A stretch of 64,000 nucleotides of DNA from Lacustribacter sp964460315 (GTDB lineage: Bacteria > Pseudomonadota > Gammaproteobacteria > Burkholderiales > Burkholderiaceae_A): contig CAYWPQ010000002.1 of the NCBI GenBank assembly GCA_964460315.1, forward strand, positions 1 through 64,000, in the 5' to 3' direction. Made by a program: the position numbers and the translations under genes. The notes under the pieces are model-generated. The model was given only the letters and a program-made list of their open reading frames with translations. It searched no databases and was not told where the DNA came from. Positions 37,201 to 45,393 of this stretch are shown one piece after another (the first letter of the stretch is position 1; every line of letters starts with the position of its first letter).

Positions 37201-37659
37201 ATGGAGACGTCATCGAGATCGTGGGTGCTTCGGCGCAATTGCGTCATGACACCCCGCCAGCTGCTTGTCGCCTTCGGCATCATTGGTGCAGGCACACTGG
37301 TCGTCTCTTCCGCATGGGCGCTTTCAGGTGCCTGGCTCGTGATCCCCTTTATGTTGCTTGAGATCGGTGCTTTGGCACTTGCCTTCGTGGTCTATTGCCG
37401 CCATGCGCGCGATCACGAACGCATCACGCTTGAGCCCAGCTGTGTCTGTGTTGAGGTGGTACGGGGAGCAACTTCAGATCGAAGGGTGATCCCCAGAGAT
37501 TGGCTTCGCTGTCAGTTTGATGACACCCGCAAGGGCTTAATTAGGCTGGTCAGCCCGAAGCAGGAATTGGAAGTTGGCCAGTTTGTGGATCAGACCGGCC
37601 GTAAGAAGTTTTACGACGAGTTCAGGGCGGCGCTCAGAGGATGTGCGACGCCTGGTTGA
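37201..37659 (+). CDS. DUF2244 domain membrane protein
   Basis: A 152-residue protein with two membrane helices (LLVAFGIIGAGTLVVSSAWAL and LVIPFMLLEIGALALAFVVYC) and a C-terminal cytosolic domain with RITLEP, VIPRDWLRC and LVSPKQELEVGQFVD. It matches DUF2244, usually found directly in front of cytochrome oxidase genes. A strong GGGGGAG precedes ATG 37201. Function unknown; context suggests oxidase assembly. Confidence 0.85.
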   Translation: METSSRSWVLRRNCVMTPRQLLVAFGIIGAGTLVVSSAWALSGAWLVIPFMLLEIGALALAFVVYCRHARDHERITLEPSCVCVEVVRGATSDRRVIPRDWLRCQFDDTRKGLIRLVSPKQELEVGQFVDQTGRKKFYDEFRAALRGCATPG

Positions 37660-37698
37660 GTTAACAGCAACAACATTGAGGATGGGGGAGACATTTCA

Positions 37699-38475
37699 AT
37701 GGACGGACGGTACAACCTTCAAACGCCCGCAAGCGCCATGGCTGCAGATCTCTACGATCTGCACACATTTTTGTTCTGGCTTTGTGTGGTGATCTTCATC
37801 GCGGTCTTCACCGTGATGTTCTATTCCATCTACGCCCATCGGAAATCCAAGGGCCATCGTCCTGCTGACTTTCATGAAAGCACGGCGGTTGAGGTGGCCT
37901 GGACGGTGATCCCCCTCTTGATCGTCATTGTGATTGGTGTCTACGCCACACCCATCGTGATCGCTCAAAAGAACACCGCCGACGCGGACATCACCATCAA
38001 AGCCACGGGTTATCAGTGGCGATGGGGCTACGACTACCTGAAGGGTGAAGGACAGGGCATCTCGTTTCTGTCGTCGCTCTCCACGCCTCGCGACCAGATC
38101 CTTGGCCTGGCCCCCAAAGGCGAGCACTATCTTTCAGAGGTCGACAACCCCATGGTGGTCCCCGTCGGTAAAAAGATTCGCGTGGTCACCACCGCCAACG
38201 ACGTCATCCATGCCTGGATGGTCCCTGCTTTCGGCGTGAAGCAAGACGCTATCCCTGGCTTTGTTCGCGACACCTGGTTTAAGGCGGATAAAGAAGGAAC
38301 CTACCGCGGCCACTGCGCCGAGCTCTGCGGTAAGGACCACGCCTTCATGCCGATTGTCGTCCGCGTGGTGTCGGCCGAGGAATATTCCAAGTGGGTGGCC
38401 TCACAGGCCAAGAGCGCAGCCTTGGCTGCTCCCGTGAAAACTGCTGCCGTTGCCACGTCAGCAGCTGCGAAATAA
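37699..38475 (+). CDS. coxB: Cytochrome c oxidase subunit II
   Basis: A 258-residue CuA subunit. Two transmembrane helices (residues 20-45 and 65-92) precede a periplasmic cupredoxin domain. The CuA ligands are His in HAWMVPAFGVKQD and the CAELCGKDHAFM cluster (two Cys, Glu, His, Met). It accepts electrons from cytochrome c. Upstream in-frame stop 37657-37659 fixes the start, leaving no signal peptide, and the cytochrome c domain that many betaproteobacterial homologues carry at the C-terminus is absent; the tail is an Ala-rich stretch. Confidence 0.95.
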   Translation: MDGRYNLQTPASAMAADLYDLHTFLFWLCVVIFIAVFTVMFYSIYAHRKSKGHRPADFHESTAVEVAWTVIPLLIVIVIGVYATPIVIAQKNTADADITIKATGYQWRWGYDYLKGEGQGISFLSSLSTPRDQILGLAPKGEHYLSEVDNPMVVPVGKKIRVVTTANDVIHAWMVPAFGVKQDAIPGFVRDTWFKADKEGTYRGHCAELCGKDHAFMPIVVRVVSAEEYSKWVASQAKSAALAAPVKTAAVATSAAAK

Positions 38476-38507
38476 GCGTTGTCAATCCAGATTCGAAGGA
38501 GATCACG

Positions 38508-40103
38508 ATGAGTGCAGTGTTAGAACCTCAACATGGAATCGCTGGGCACGATGATCATGCCCATGATCACCCCCACGGCTGGCGACGCTGGTTGTTTGCA
38601 ACCAACCACAAAGACATCGGAACCATGTACCTCTGGTTCAGCTTTGCCATGCTGTTTGTGGGAGGCTTTCTGGCGCTTGGCATCCGTGCCGAACTCTTTC
38701 AGCCTGGCCTGCAGATTCTGAACCCCGAACTTTTTAATCAGTTCACCACCATGCACGGCCTGATCATGGTGTTCGGCGCCATCATGCCGGCCTTCGTTGG
38801 CTTTGCGAACTGGATGCTGCCGCTGCAGATCGGCGCCAGCGACATGGCCTTCGCCCGCATGAACAACTTCAGCTTCTGGCTCTTGATTCCCGCGGCGTTA
38901 TTGCTGGTGGCCTCATTCTTCGTGCCCGGTGGCGCAACGGCTGCTGGCTGGACCCTCTATGCACCGCTCTCGACGCAGATGGGCGTGGGCATGGACCTCG
39001 CCATCTTCGCGATTCATATCCTGGGCGCAAGCTCGATCATGGGTTCGATCAACATCATCACCACCATCTTGAATATGCGCGCCCCTGGCATGACGCTTTT
39101 CAAGATGCCGATGTTCGTCTGGACCTGGCTGATCACGGCCTACCTGTTGATCGCCGTGATGCCCGTGTTGGCTGGCGCCATCACCATGCTTCTGACCGAC
39201 CGCCATTTCGGCACCAGCTTCTTTAATGCCGCTGGCGGTGGCGACCCCGTGATGTACCAGCACATCTTCTGGTTCTTCGGCCACCCCGAGGTCTACATCA
39301 TGATCCTTCCCGCCTTCGGCATCGTGTCGGAGATTATCCCCACCTTCTCGCGCAAGAAGCTCTTTGGCTACAGCTCGATGGTCTATGCCACGGCGTCGAT
39401 TGCCGTGCTCTCTTTTGTGGTTTGGGCACATCACATGTTCACCACAGGCATGCCGGTGACTGGCCAGCTCTTCTTCATGTACGCGACGATGCTGATCGCT
39501 GTGCCAACCGCCGCCAAAATTTTTAACTGGCTTGCAACCATGTGGAAAGGCTCGATGACCTTCGAGACCCCCATGCTTTTTGCCGTGGGCTTCATCTTCG
39601 TGTTCACCATGGGCGGCTTTACCGGAATCATTCTTTCGGTGGCTCCGATTGACATCCAGCTGCACGACACCTACTACGTTGTGGCTCATTTCCATTACGT
39701 TTTGGTGGCGGGCTCGCTCTTTGCGCTCTTCGCTGGCCTCTATTACTGGCTGCCGAAGTGGACTGGCCACATGTACGACGAGAAGCTTGGCAAGATCCAT
39801 TTCTGGCTCTCGATGATCACCTTCAACATCACCTTCTTCCCCATGCATTTCCTGGGCCTTGCGGGCATGCCGCGCCGTTACGCCGACTACAACATGCAGT
39901 TCGCCGACTTCAATGCGATTGCATCCGTGGGCGCCTTCGGCTTCGGATTCACCCAGCTGTTCTTGCTCTACATCATCATCAAGTGCATCAAGGGCGGACC
40001 CAAAGCAGCCGACAACCCCTGGGGCAACGAGGGTGGATTGGAGTGGAGCGTTCCATCGCCCGCGCCATTCCATACCTTTGAAACTCCGCCGGTTGTGAAG
40101 TGA
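38508..40103 (+). CDS. coxA: Cytochrome c oxidase subunit I
   Basis: A 531-residue catalytic subunit with 12 helices. A His-rich N-terminus is followed by HKDIGTMYL. The heme/CuB region is FWFFGHPEVYIMILPAFGIVSEII, with the Tyr-His pair and Glu of the D-channel, and WAHHMFTTGM and VAHFHYVL give the other histidines. ATG 38508 has GAAGGAG upstream; the reading frame is open earlier but overlaps coxB. It is an A-type heme-copper oxidase. Confidence 0.97.
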   Translation: MSAVLEPQHGIAGHDDHAHDHPHGWRRWLFATNHKDIGTMYLWFSFAMLFVGGFLALGIRAELFQPGLQILNPELFNQFTTMHGLIMVFGAIMPAFVGFANWMLPLQIGASDMAFARMNNFSFWLLIPAALLLVASFFVPGGATAAGWTLYAPLSTQMGVGMDLAIFAIHILGASSIMGSINIITTILNMRAPGMTLFKMPMFVWTWLITAYLLIAVMPVLAGAITMLLTDRHFGTSFFNAAGGGDPVMYQHIFWFFGHPEVYIMILPAFGIVSEIIPTFSRKKLFGYSSMVYATASIAVLSFVVWAHHMFTTGMPVTGQLFFMYATMLIAVPTAAKIFNWLATMWKGSMTFETPMLFAVGFIFVFTMGGFTGIILSVAPIDIQLHDTYYVVAHFHYVLVAGSLFALFAGLYYWLPKWTGHMYDEKLGKIHFWLSMITFNITFFPMHFLGLAGMPRRYADYNMQFADFNAIASVGAFGFGFTQLFLLYIIIKCIKGGPKAADNPWGNEGGLEWSVPSPAPFHTFETPPVVK

Positions 40104-40118
40104 TTGAATTCGGCTGAG

Positions 40119-40226
40119 ATGACAGCACCTCGCAAAGGTTCGAACTTACGGCTGGCCCTGATCCTGGCATCAGTGGCCGCCGTATTTTTTGCAGGCATTG
40201 TGGCGAAATATCTTCTTCTTCAATGA
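40119..40226 (+). CDS. Small single-pass membrane protein, cytochrome oxidase small assembly protein
   Basis: A 35-residue ORF (ATG 40119, stop 40224-40226). It has a basic N-terminus (PRKGSNLR) and one helix (LALILASVAAVFFAGIVAKYLL). Small proteins with this pattern are found between coxA and ctaG in betaproteobacteria and are annotated as oxidase assembly proteins. Its stop overlaps the start of ctaG (ATGATG), which supports translation. Too short for most automatic annotation. Confidence 0.75.
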   Translation: MTAPRKGSNLRLALILASVAAVFFAGIVAKYLLLQ

Positions 40227-40885
40227 TGAACAACGACCCATCCAGCAAGCCATCGCAAGTCCCCTCCGGTGATTCCGGACAGGCCGCATCACCGGCCGTG
40301 AAAACCGACAACGGCCGAATGCTTGGCAAGCTTTTGATGATTGCCATCCTGATGTTCGGGTTTGGTTTCGCCCTGGTGCCGTTTTACGAAAAAATCTGCG
40401 AGATCACGGGCATCAACGTCTTGGCCAGTCGTGACAAGCTCAACTATTCCGAGGCCCGTGAGTTCGCGAAAAACACCCAGGTCGACGCCTCGCGCACGAT
40501 CACCGTGGAGTTCGATGCCAATGTTCAGGGCTCCATGGTCTTTAAGCCCAAAACGGCCTACATGACCGTTCACCCAGGCGAACTGGCTACCGTGACCTAT
40601 GAGGTGATCAACGCCACGTCGGCGAGCCTGGTGGGCCAGGCGATTCCAAGCTATGCGCCGCGGCATTCCGCAAGCCACTTTAAGAAACTGGAATGCTTCT
40701 GTTTTGAGCAGCAAGCGCTTGCAGGAAAACAAACCCGTGAATTCCCGGTCGTGTTTGTGATTGATCCCAAGCTTCCCGCCGACATCACCACCATTACCCT
40801 GAGCTACACCTTTTTTGAAGTCGCTGGTCACGCGGCTCAAAAGCCAGGGGTAGCGGAGCCTTTGGTGGTTAAGGTTGGGGGCTAA
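40223..40885 (+). CDS. ctaG: Cytochrome c oxidase assembly protein CtaG/Cox11
   Basis: A 220-residue copper chaperone delivering Cu to the CuB site. One N-terminal helix (LLMIAILMFGFGFALVPFYEKICEITG) is followed by a periplasmic immunoglobulin-like domain containing the Cu motif CFCFEQQ and PVVFVIDP. ATG 40223 or 40226 overlaps the small ORF's stop. Confidence 0.95.
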   Translation: MMNNDPSSKPSQVPSGDSGQAASPAVKTDNGRMLGKLLMIAILMFGFGFALVPFYEKICEITGINVLASRDKLNYSEAREFAKNTQVDASRTITVEFDANVQGSMVFKPKTAYMTVHPGELATVTYEVINATSASLVGQAIPSYAPRHSASHFKKLECFCFEQQALAGKQTREFPVVFVIDPKLPADITTITLSYTFFEVAGHAAQKPGVAEPLVVKVGG

Positions 40886-40888
40886 TCG

Positions 40889-41101
40889 GTGAGGGATGTC
40901 CTTCAGCGCAAGTCCAGCCTGAGCCGAACGCTTGCTGCCGTTCTTTGGTCGTTTTTTGGTGTTCGAAAGGGTCGAGACCATGACCGTGACCTTGCCCAGC
41001 TGAACCCAATCCACGTGGCCATTGTGGGGGTTCTTGCGGGAATCGCATTTGTCATCACCCTGATCGTTGTGGTTCGCGTGGTGATCGGTTCATCGTTGTA
41101 A
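40889..41101 (+). CDS. DUF2970 family small membrane protein
   Basis: A 70-residue protein starting at GTG 40889. A short amphipathic region (TLAAVLWSFFGVRKGRDHDRDLAQLNP) precedes one helix (HVAIVGVLAGIAFVITLIVVVRVVIG). It matches DUF2970, a usual companion of ctaG and coxC in betaproteobacteria. The function is unknown. Confidence 0.85.
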   Translation: MRDVLQRKSSLSRTLAAVLWSFFGVRKGRDHDRDLAQLNPIHVAIVGVLAGIAFVITLIVVVRVVIGSSL

Positions 41102-41141
41102 ACAGAATATTTTAAAAAGTAGCTTCGAAGAGGGGAGATTC

Positions 41142-42005
41142 ATGAGTTCAAAAAGCCACGCACCTTATTACTTTGTGCCCGCGCCCAGTAAATGGCCGGT
41201 CATTGGATCACTCGCCATGATCTTCACCCTGTTTGGGTCAGTCGGCGCGCTCAACGGCGATGCCTACGGCATGCCAGCCTTGTTGATTGGTTTTGCCATT
41301 CTGATCTACATGTTTTTTGGCTGGTTTGGTGCGGTGATTGCCGAATCCGAATCCGGTCAGTACAGCGCCCGAGTGGATGTGAGCTTTCGCTGGAGCATGG
41401 GCTGGTTTATTTTTTCAGAAGTCATGTTTTTTGCGGCCTTCTTCGGCGCACTGTTCTATGCCCGCGTGCTGGCGATGCCTTGGCTTGCCGATCTTGATCA
41501 CAAGGCCATCCTCTGGCCCGATTTTCAGGCCGTCTGGGGCAAGGGCACGGGTCCTGCCGGGCTCATCGAAGAGTACAAAACCATGGGCCCGTTCTGGATT
41601 CCCACCATCAATACCGCTCTGCTCTTGGCTTCGGGCGTGACGCTGACCATCGCCCACCATGCACTGCGCGACAACAACCGGGGCAAGCTCAACCTGTTCC
41701 TGGGTCTGACCATTCTGTTGGGTGCAATCTTTCTTGGATTCCAGGCCTATGAGTACATGTACGCCTACTCGGATCTCAACTTGAAGCTCACCTCAGGAAT
41801 CTTTGGCTCAACCTTCTATTTGCTGACAGGTTTTCACGGTTTTCACGTTTGCATCGGTGCCATCATGCTGGCCGTCATGCTCGGCCGCTGCCTGAAAGGC
41901 CATTTCACGCCCAACCAGCATTTCGCCTTTGAGGCCGCTGCCTGGTATTGGCACTTTGTTGACGTGGTCTGGCTTGGTCTTTATGTGGTGGTGTACTGGC
42001 TGTAA
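41142..42005 (+). CDS. coxC: Cytochrome c oxidase subunit III
   Basis: A 287-residue, seven-helix subunit. Typical motifs are FRWSMGWFIFSEVMFFAAFFGALFYAR, FHGFHVCIGAIML and the C-terminal FAAWYWHFVDVVWLGLYVVVYWL-type ending. GAGGGGAG precedes ATG 41142. It is the last gene before a clear terminator. Confidence 0.96.
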   Translation: MSSKSHAPYYFVPAPSKWPVIGSLAMIFTLFGSVGALNGDAYGMPALLIGFAILIYMFFGWFGAVIAESESGQYSARVDVSFRWSMGWFIFSEVMFFAAFFGALFYARVLAMPWLADLDHKAILWPDFQAVWGKGTGPAGLIEEYKTMGPFWIPTINTALLLASGVTLTIAHHALRDNNRGKLNLFLGLTILLGAIFLGFQAYEYMYAYSDLNLKLTSGIFGSTFYLLTGFHGFHVCIGAIMLAVMLGRCLKGHFTPNQHFAFEAAAWYWHFVDVVWLGLYVVVYWL

Positions 42006-42024
42006 GCCGTGTCGCCCAACATGC

Positions 42025-42056
42025 AAGGGCCGCATTGCGCGGCCTTTGTTTTTTAA
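42025..42056 (+). terminator. Rho-independent terminator after coxC
   Basis: A 9-bp stem AAGGGCCGC/GCGGCCTTT (one G-U) with a 5-nt loop at 42025-42047 is followed by GTTTTTT. It lies 20 nt downstream of coxC and ends the cox transcript. Confidence 0.85.
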
Positions 42057-42064
42057 GCGTGCAT

Positions 42065-42268
42065 TCAGTAACGAATGCCTGTGGACTGAATCCAACCCAG
42101 CTGATGGGCGATGATCAGAAAGAGAAAAAGCGCCACGGAAAACCCGACGCGAAGGGCGAGTGCTTTCACAGTTTTGTCGCTCGTGCCTTTGTCTCGCATG
42201 AGGTAGAACAAAGCAGAGCCAAGACTCACAAGGATCAGCACAAACGCAATGGCTACAACCAATTTCAT
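42065..42268 (-). CDS. DUF2909 (twin transmembrane) family protein
   Basis: A 67-residue protein with two helices (VVAIAFVLILVSLGSALFYLM and RVGFSVALFLFLIIAHQLGW) separated by a short KGTSDKTVKAL loop. It matches DUF2909, encoded next to SURF1 in many betaproteobacteria. AGGGGG lies upstream of ATG 42268. It is divergent from SURF1 with 14 nt between starts. Function unknown. Confidence 0.8.
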   Translation of the reverse strand: MKLVVAIAFVLILVSLGSALFYLMRDKGTSDKTVKALALRVGFSVALFLFLIIAHQLGWIQSTGIRY

Positions 42269-42282
42269 CGGAACCCCCTAAG

Positions 42283-43050
42283 GTGACCATAGTAAACAAA
42301 AGCTCTCGGTCGCGTGCATCATCGCTTCTTGCGGTGGGGGTGGCGCTAGCCTTGGCCTTGCTTGGTGTGGCCTTGGGGGTCTGGCAGCTTAACCGTGCGG
42401 AGGAGAAGCGACACCTGACGGAGCTGCGCGAGACTCGTACCAACTCCATGGCACTCGGCCTGAGTTCAACCGGCGCAATGCCTCAAGGCATGACCGCCAT
42501 GGCCTGGAAAAACTCCCTTTCATCCAGCGACCTTGACCAGCAGCGGGTGTTCCTCCAGGGTGACTGGATCCACGACCGCAGCATTGCGCTTGATAACCGC
42601 GCATGGGACGGACGCCCCGGGGTGCATGTGCTGACACCACTGCGGCTGCCTGATGACAGCCTTGTCTGGGTGAATCGCGGCTGGATGCCGAAAGCCCCTG
42701 GGGCAGGCCCTGCGCCCAAGATGCCGGCTGCAGCAAATCCCCAAGGACTCGAGGGTGTTGCACTGGCGTCGGTCATGCGCCGCGTGGAGCTTTCGTCAAG
42801 GGCGGAGCAGCTGCGCCAAGGCCAGCTCTGGCAGAACTTTGACTGGGACGCTGCCCAGCAATGGATACCCGGAAAGGTTTGGCCGGTAATTGTCTGGCAG
42901 ACCAGCGACAATGGTGATGGTTTACTGCGTCGCGTGCCCGAGGTGACGGATGATGTTCCCAAGCATCTCGGCTATGCCTTGCAGTGGTTTTTGCTCACCG
43001 CGCTGGCGCTCTTTTTTGCCTGGCGCTTAAGACCTCGATCCCTTGTTTAA
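42283..43050 (+). CDS. SURF1-like cytochrome oxidase assembly protein
   Basis: A 255-residue protein with helices at both ends (ALALLGVALGVWQLNRAEEKR; YALQWFLLTALALFFAWRLR) and a periplasmic domain. The WQLxRAxxK segment, QRVFLQGDW, IALDNRAWDGRPGVHVLTPLRL and VWVNRGWMP are SURF1 hallmarks. SURF1 helps insert heme A into subunit I. The start is GTG 42283. Confidence 0.92.
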   Translation: MTIVNKSSRSRASSLLAVGVALALALLGVALGVWQLNRAEEKRHLTELRETRTNSMALGLSSTGAMPQGMTAMAWKNSLSSSDLDQQRVFLQGDWIHDRSIALDNRAWDGRPGVHVLTPLRLPDDSLVWVNRGWMPKAPGAGPAPKMPAAANPQGLEGVALASVMRRVELSSRAEQLRQGQLWQNFDWDAAQQWIPGKVWPVIVWQTSDNGDGLLRRVPEVTDDVPKHLGYALQWFLLTALALFFAWRLRPRSLV

Positions 43051-43059
43051 GCCATCACC

Positions 43060-43722
43060 ATGAACGAGACCAAAAAGAAACGTAACCTCTGGCCCCTTTG
43101 GGGCGTGCTTGCGGTGACCATTGCCCCCGTGATTGCTTCCTACACCATGTATTACGGGGTGAAGCCAGAGGGGCGAACCAACTACGGCGACTTTGTCGAG
43201 CCTCAGGTCACGGTCACGGATGTTTCGGTCAGCTCGCTTGTCCTTCCAAAGGCCGAGAGCGCATTTGCAGTCAGGCGTGAACAGACCCAGGCTGGCCCAT
43301 TGACTCGGCTTGGCGACTGGCAGGGGCGCTGGCTGATGGTGCGCATGGGGCCGGCCCAGTGCTCGGAAGCCTGCAAACAAGAACTCTGGCTGATGCGCCA
43401 GATTCGTTTGACGACAGGCCGCGAGCGTGAACGTGTTGAACGCATCTGGATACTCACGGATCAAGGAACCCCAGACCCTGCGCTTTTAGCCGAGCACGAG
43501 GGGCTCTGGGTGGTCCGGCTTGCATCATCCAACAGGACTGACCCCTTAGTGAGCAATTGGCTTTCGGTGGCCGCACAGTCGGCCCAATCCAATCAGGGCG
43601 CAAGCAACATCTGGGTCATTGATCCACTGGGAAATCTGATGATGAGATTCCCTGACAATCCAGATCCAAACGGTATGAAAAAAGACATGAACCGGTTGCT
43701 TAAAGCCTCGCGAATCGGTTGA
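43060..43722 (+). CDS. Sco-like thioredoxin-fold protein
   Basis: A 220-residue membrane-anchored protein (helix LWPLWGVLAVTIAPVIASYTMYYG) with a periplasmic thioredoxin-like domain. It has CSEAC (Cys-x3-Cys, about residue 107), in the position of the Sco copper motif, but no distal conserved His, since the only His in the domain is in LAEHEG. The C-terminal NIWVIDPLGNLMMRFP is typical. Redox chaperone rather than copper donor is the more cautious inference. Confidence 0.75.
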   Translation: MNETKKKRNLWPLWGVLAVTIAPVIASYTMYYGVKPEGRTNYGDFVEPQVTVTDVSVSSLVLPKAESAFAVRREQTQAGPLTRLGDWQGRWLMVRMGPAQCSEACKQELWLMRQIRLTTGRERERVERIWILTDQGTPDPALLAEHEGLWVVRLASSNRTDPLVSNWLSVAAQSAQSNQGASNIWVIDPLGNLMMRFPDNPDPNGMKKDMNRLLKASRIG

Positions 43723-43731
43723 ATAGAGCCC

Positions 43732-44619
43732 ATGACTGAATTTAGCCTCACACCTTCATCCATTCTTAAGCAGTACCTCGCCCTGACGAAGCCTCGGGTG
43801 GTGATGCTCATCACCTTTTGTGCCGTGATCGGGATGTTTCTTGCCACGCAAGGCGGCGTGCCGATCGATATTTTTCTCAGCGCCACGATAGGCATCACGC
43901 TGATTGCTGGCGCGGCTGCGGCCGTGAACTGTCTGGTTGAGCAGCATATCGATGCCAAGATGGCCCGTACCGCGTGGCGGCCACTGCCATCGGGCACACT
44001 CACGGCGCAGCAGACTCTGGTGTTCTCCGGGGTGCTTGGGGGTATCGGAACTTTCCTTCTTTACTTTTTTGTCAACCCGCTCACCACCTGGCTCACACTG
44101 GCCACCTTCGTGGGCTATGCCATTATTTACACGGTGATTCTGAAGCCGCTCACCCCTCAGAACATTGTGATTGGTGGCGCATCCGGCGCGATGCCGCCTG
44201 TGCTTGGATGGGCCGCGGTGACAGGACAGGCGCCGATCGAAGCCTGGGTGTTGTTTCTGATTATTTTTGTCTGGACGCCGCCGCACTTCTGGGCCTTGGC
44301 CCTTTACCGAACTGACGACTATGCCCGCTCGGGCTTGCCCATGTTGCCGGTCACCCATGGGCCACAGTTCACCCGGCTGCACATCCTGCTCTACACCTTG
44401 CTTTTGGTTGCGACCACGATTCTGCCCACCTTGATTGGCATGAGCGGCCTTGTCTACCTTGCCTCGGCCTTGGTCTTAGGGGGCTATTTTTTGTGGCTGA
44501 GTTGGAAGCTCTATCAGGAATATTCCGAGCCACTCGCCAGGAAAACGTTCAAGTATTCGATTAACTACCTGGCGCTACTTTTCGCGGCGCTCTTGGTGGA
44601 TCACTACCTCGTTGGCTAG
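43732..44619 (+). CDS. ctaB: Protoheme IX farnesyltransferase (heme O synthase)
   Basis: A 295-residue polytopic prenyltransferase of the UbiA family that adds a farnesyl chain to heme b. Motifs include LTKPRVVMLITFCAVIGMF, the Asp-rich NCLVEQHIDAKMARTAWRPLPSG and VWTPPHFWALALYRTDDYARSGLPMLP. It follows the Sco-like gene by 9 nt; ctaA (heme A synthase), expected here, is absent. Confidence 0.95.
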   Translation: MTEFSLTPSSILKQYLALTKPRVVMLITFCAVIGMFLATQGGVPIDIFLSATIGITLIAGAAAAVNCLVEQHIDAKMARTAWRPLPSGTLTAQQTLVFSGVLGGIGTFLLYFFVNPLTTWLTLATFVGYAIIYTVILKPLTPQNIVIGGASGAMPPVLGWAAVTGQAPIEAWVLFLIIFVWTPPHFWALALYRTDDYARSGLPMLPVTHGPQFTRLHILLYTLLLVATTILPTLIGMSGLVYLASALVLGGYFLWLSWKLYQEYSEPLARKTFKYSINYLALLFAALLVDHYLVG

Positions 44620-45389
44620 CGACGGTCACGCACGCAACGAAAACCGATATACCCCACTCTCGTGTCTTTTGGCTTGGTAGCGACATCCGATTCCTGTTGA
44701 CGGCTTGCGTCATACCACCAGGAACTGCCTCGAGTTATTCGCTCATCGCCTCGGCCGGTGTCTACCCATTCCCAGACATTGCCACCCATCTCGAAGAGGC
44801 CGTTCACGCCGGCGGGCGTTGACATGACGGGCACGGCACCCACGCCCCGGTTCAAGACGCCAGCCGGTGCAGTGCCTTTGTAGTTCCCGCAGCCATTTAA
44901 ACAGTGACTTGCTTTTGCGGACTCGCCATTGGGATAGGTGTAGCGCCTGCCTTTCACAAATCCAGGGGGTGGATGGTCGCGTTGCTCAAGGTAGGCAGCG
45001 CTGGTCCACTCTTTGTCGGTGGGCAGGCGTTTGCCAAAGAATTGACAAATGGACTGCGCTTCGTCGAACGTTAAGTGAACCGCGGGCTCATTGTCTTGGC
45101 CTGGCACGCCAAAGGGTGTTTTCCAGTTCCAGCCTTTTTTCTGGGTCCAGCCGTATTCATAGATGTAGCCGCCAGACTCACGTTCAGCACGGCTCACAAA
45201 GCCTGTGGCCTTCGCCATCGCCTTGGCCTGGCCGATGGTCATTTCATGAAGATCCCATTCCAGGTCATGGATTCGGGCGGTCGCCCCAATCGGGCTCGCA
45301 AAGGCCTGAGCGCTCATGGCCGTGGTGATGCCGACGGCACCGAGCAACAGAAAAAGAGGCGCTGCGAGATGGAGCCGCTGCAGACCCAT
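44616..45389 (-). CDS. Secreted SUMF1/FGE-sulfatase-fold protein without catalytic cysteines
   Basis: A 257-residue protein with a signal peptide (LFLLLGAVGITTAMSAQAFA, residues 12-31). The SUMF1 fold is clear: PAVHLTFDEAQSICQFFGKRLPTDKEW, GVNGLFEMGGNVWEWV, RGSSWW and GYIGFRC. The two active-site cysteines of true formylglycine-generating enzymes, which should lie in the stretch after RG-SSW, are replaced (WWYDASRQQES), so FGly formation is not predicted. It begins 4 nt after the rpoH stop on the same strand, so it should be co-transcribed, and overlaps the ctaB stop. Function unknown. Confidence 0.82.
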   Translation of the reverse strand: MGLQRLHLAAPLFLLLGAVGITTAMSAQAFASPIGATARIHDLEWDLHEMTIGQAKAMAKATGFVSRAERESGGYIYEYGWTQKKGWNWKTPFGVPGQDNEPAVHLTFDEAQSICQFFGKRLPTDKEWTSAAYLEQRDHPPPGFVKGRRYTYPNGESAKASHCLNGCGNYKGTAPAGVLNRGVGAVPVMSTPAGVNGLFEMGGNVWEWVDTGRGDERITRGSSWWYDASRQQESDVATKPKDTRVGYIGFRCVRDRR

Positions 45390-45393
45390 GGAC

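Noticed and set aside
38913..40073. Long histidine-rich open frame on the minus strand opposite coxA
   Set aside because: It is the mirror of Met/Val-rich coxA codons (CAT from ATG), has no similarity to a known family and no ribosome site; coxA on the plus strand is unmistakable.
44616..45389. Genuine formylglycine-generating enzyme
   Set aside because: The paired active-site cysteines are absent and no sulfatase gene is in the window.
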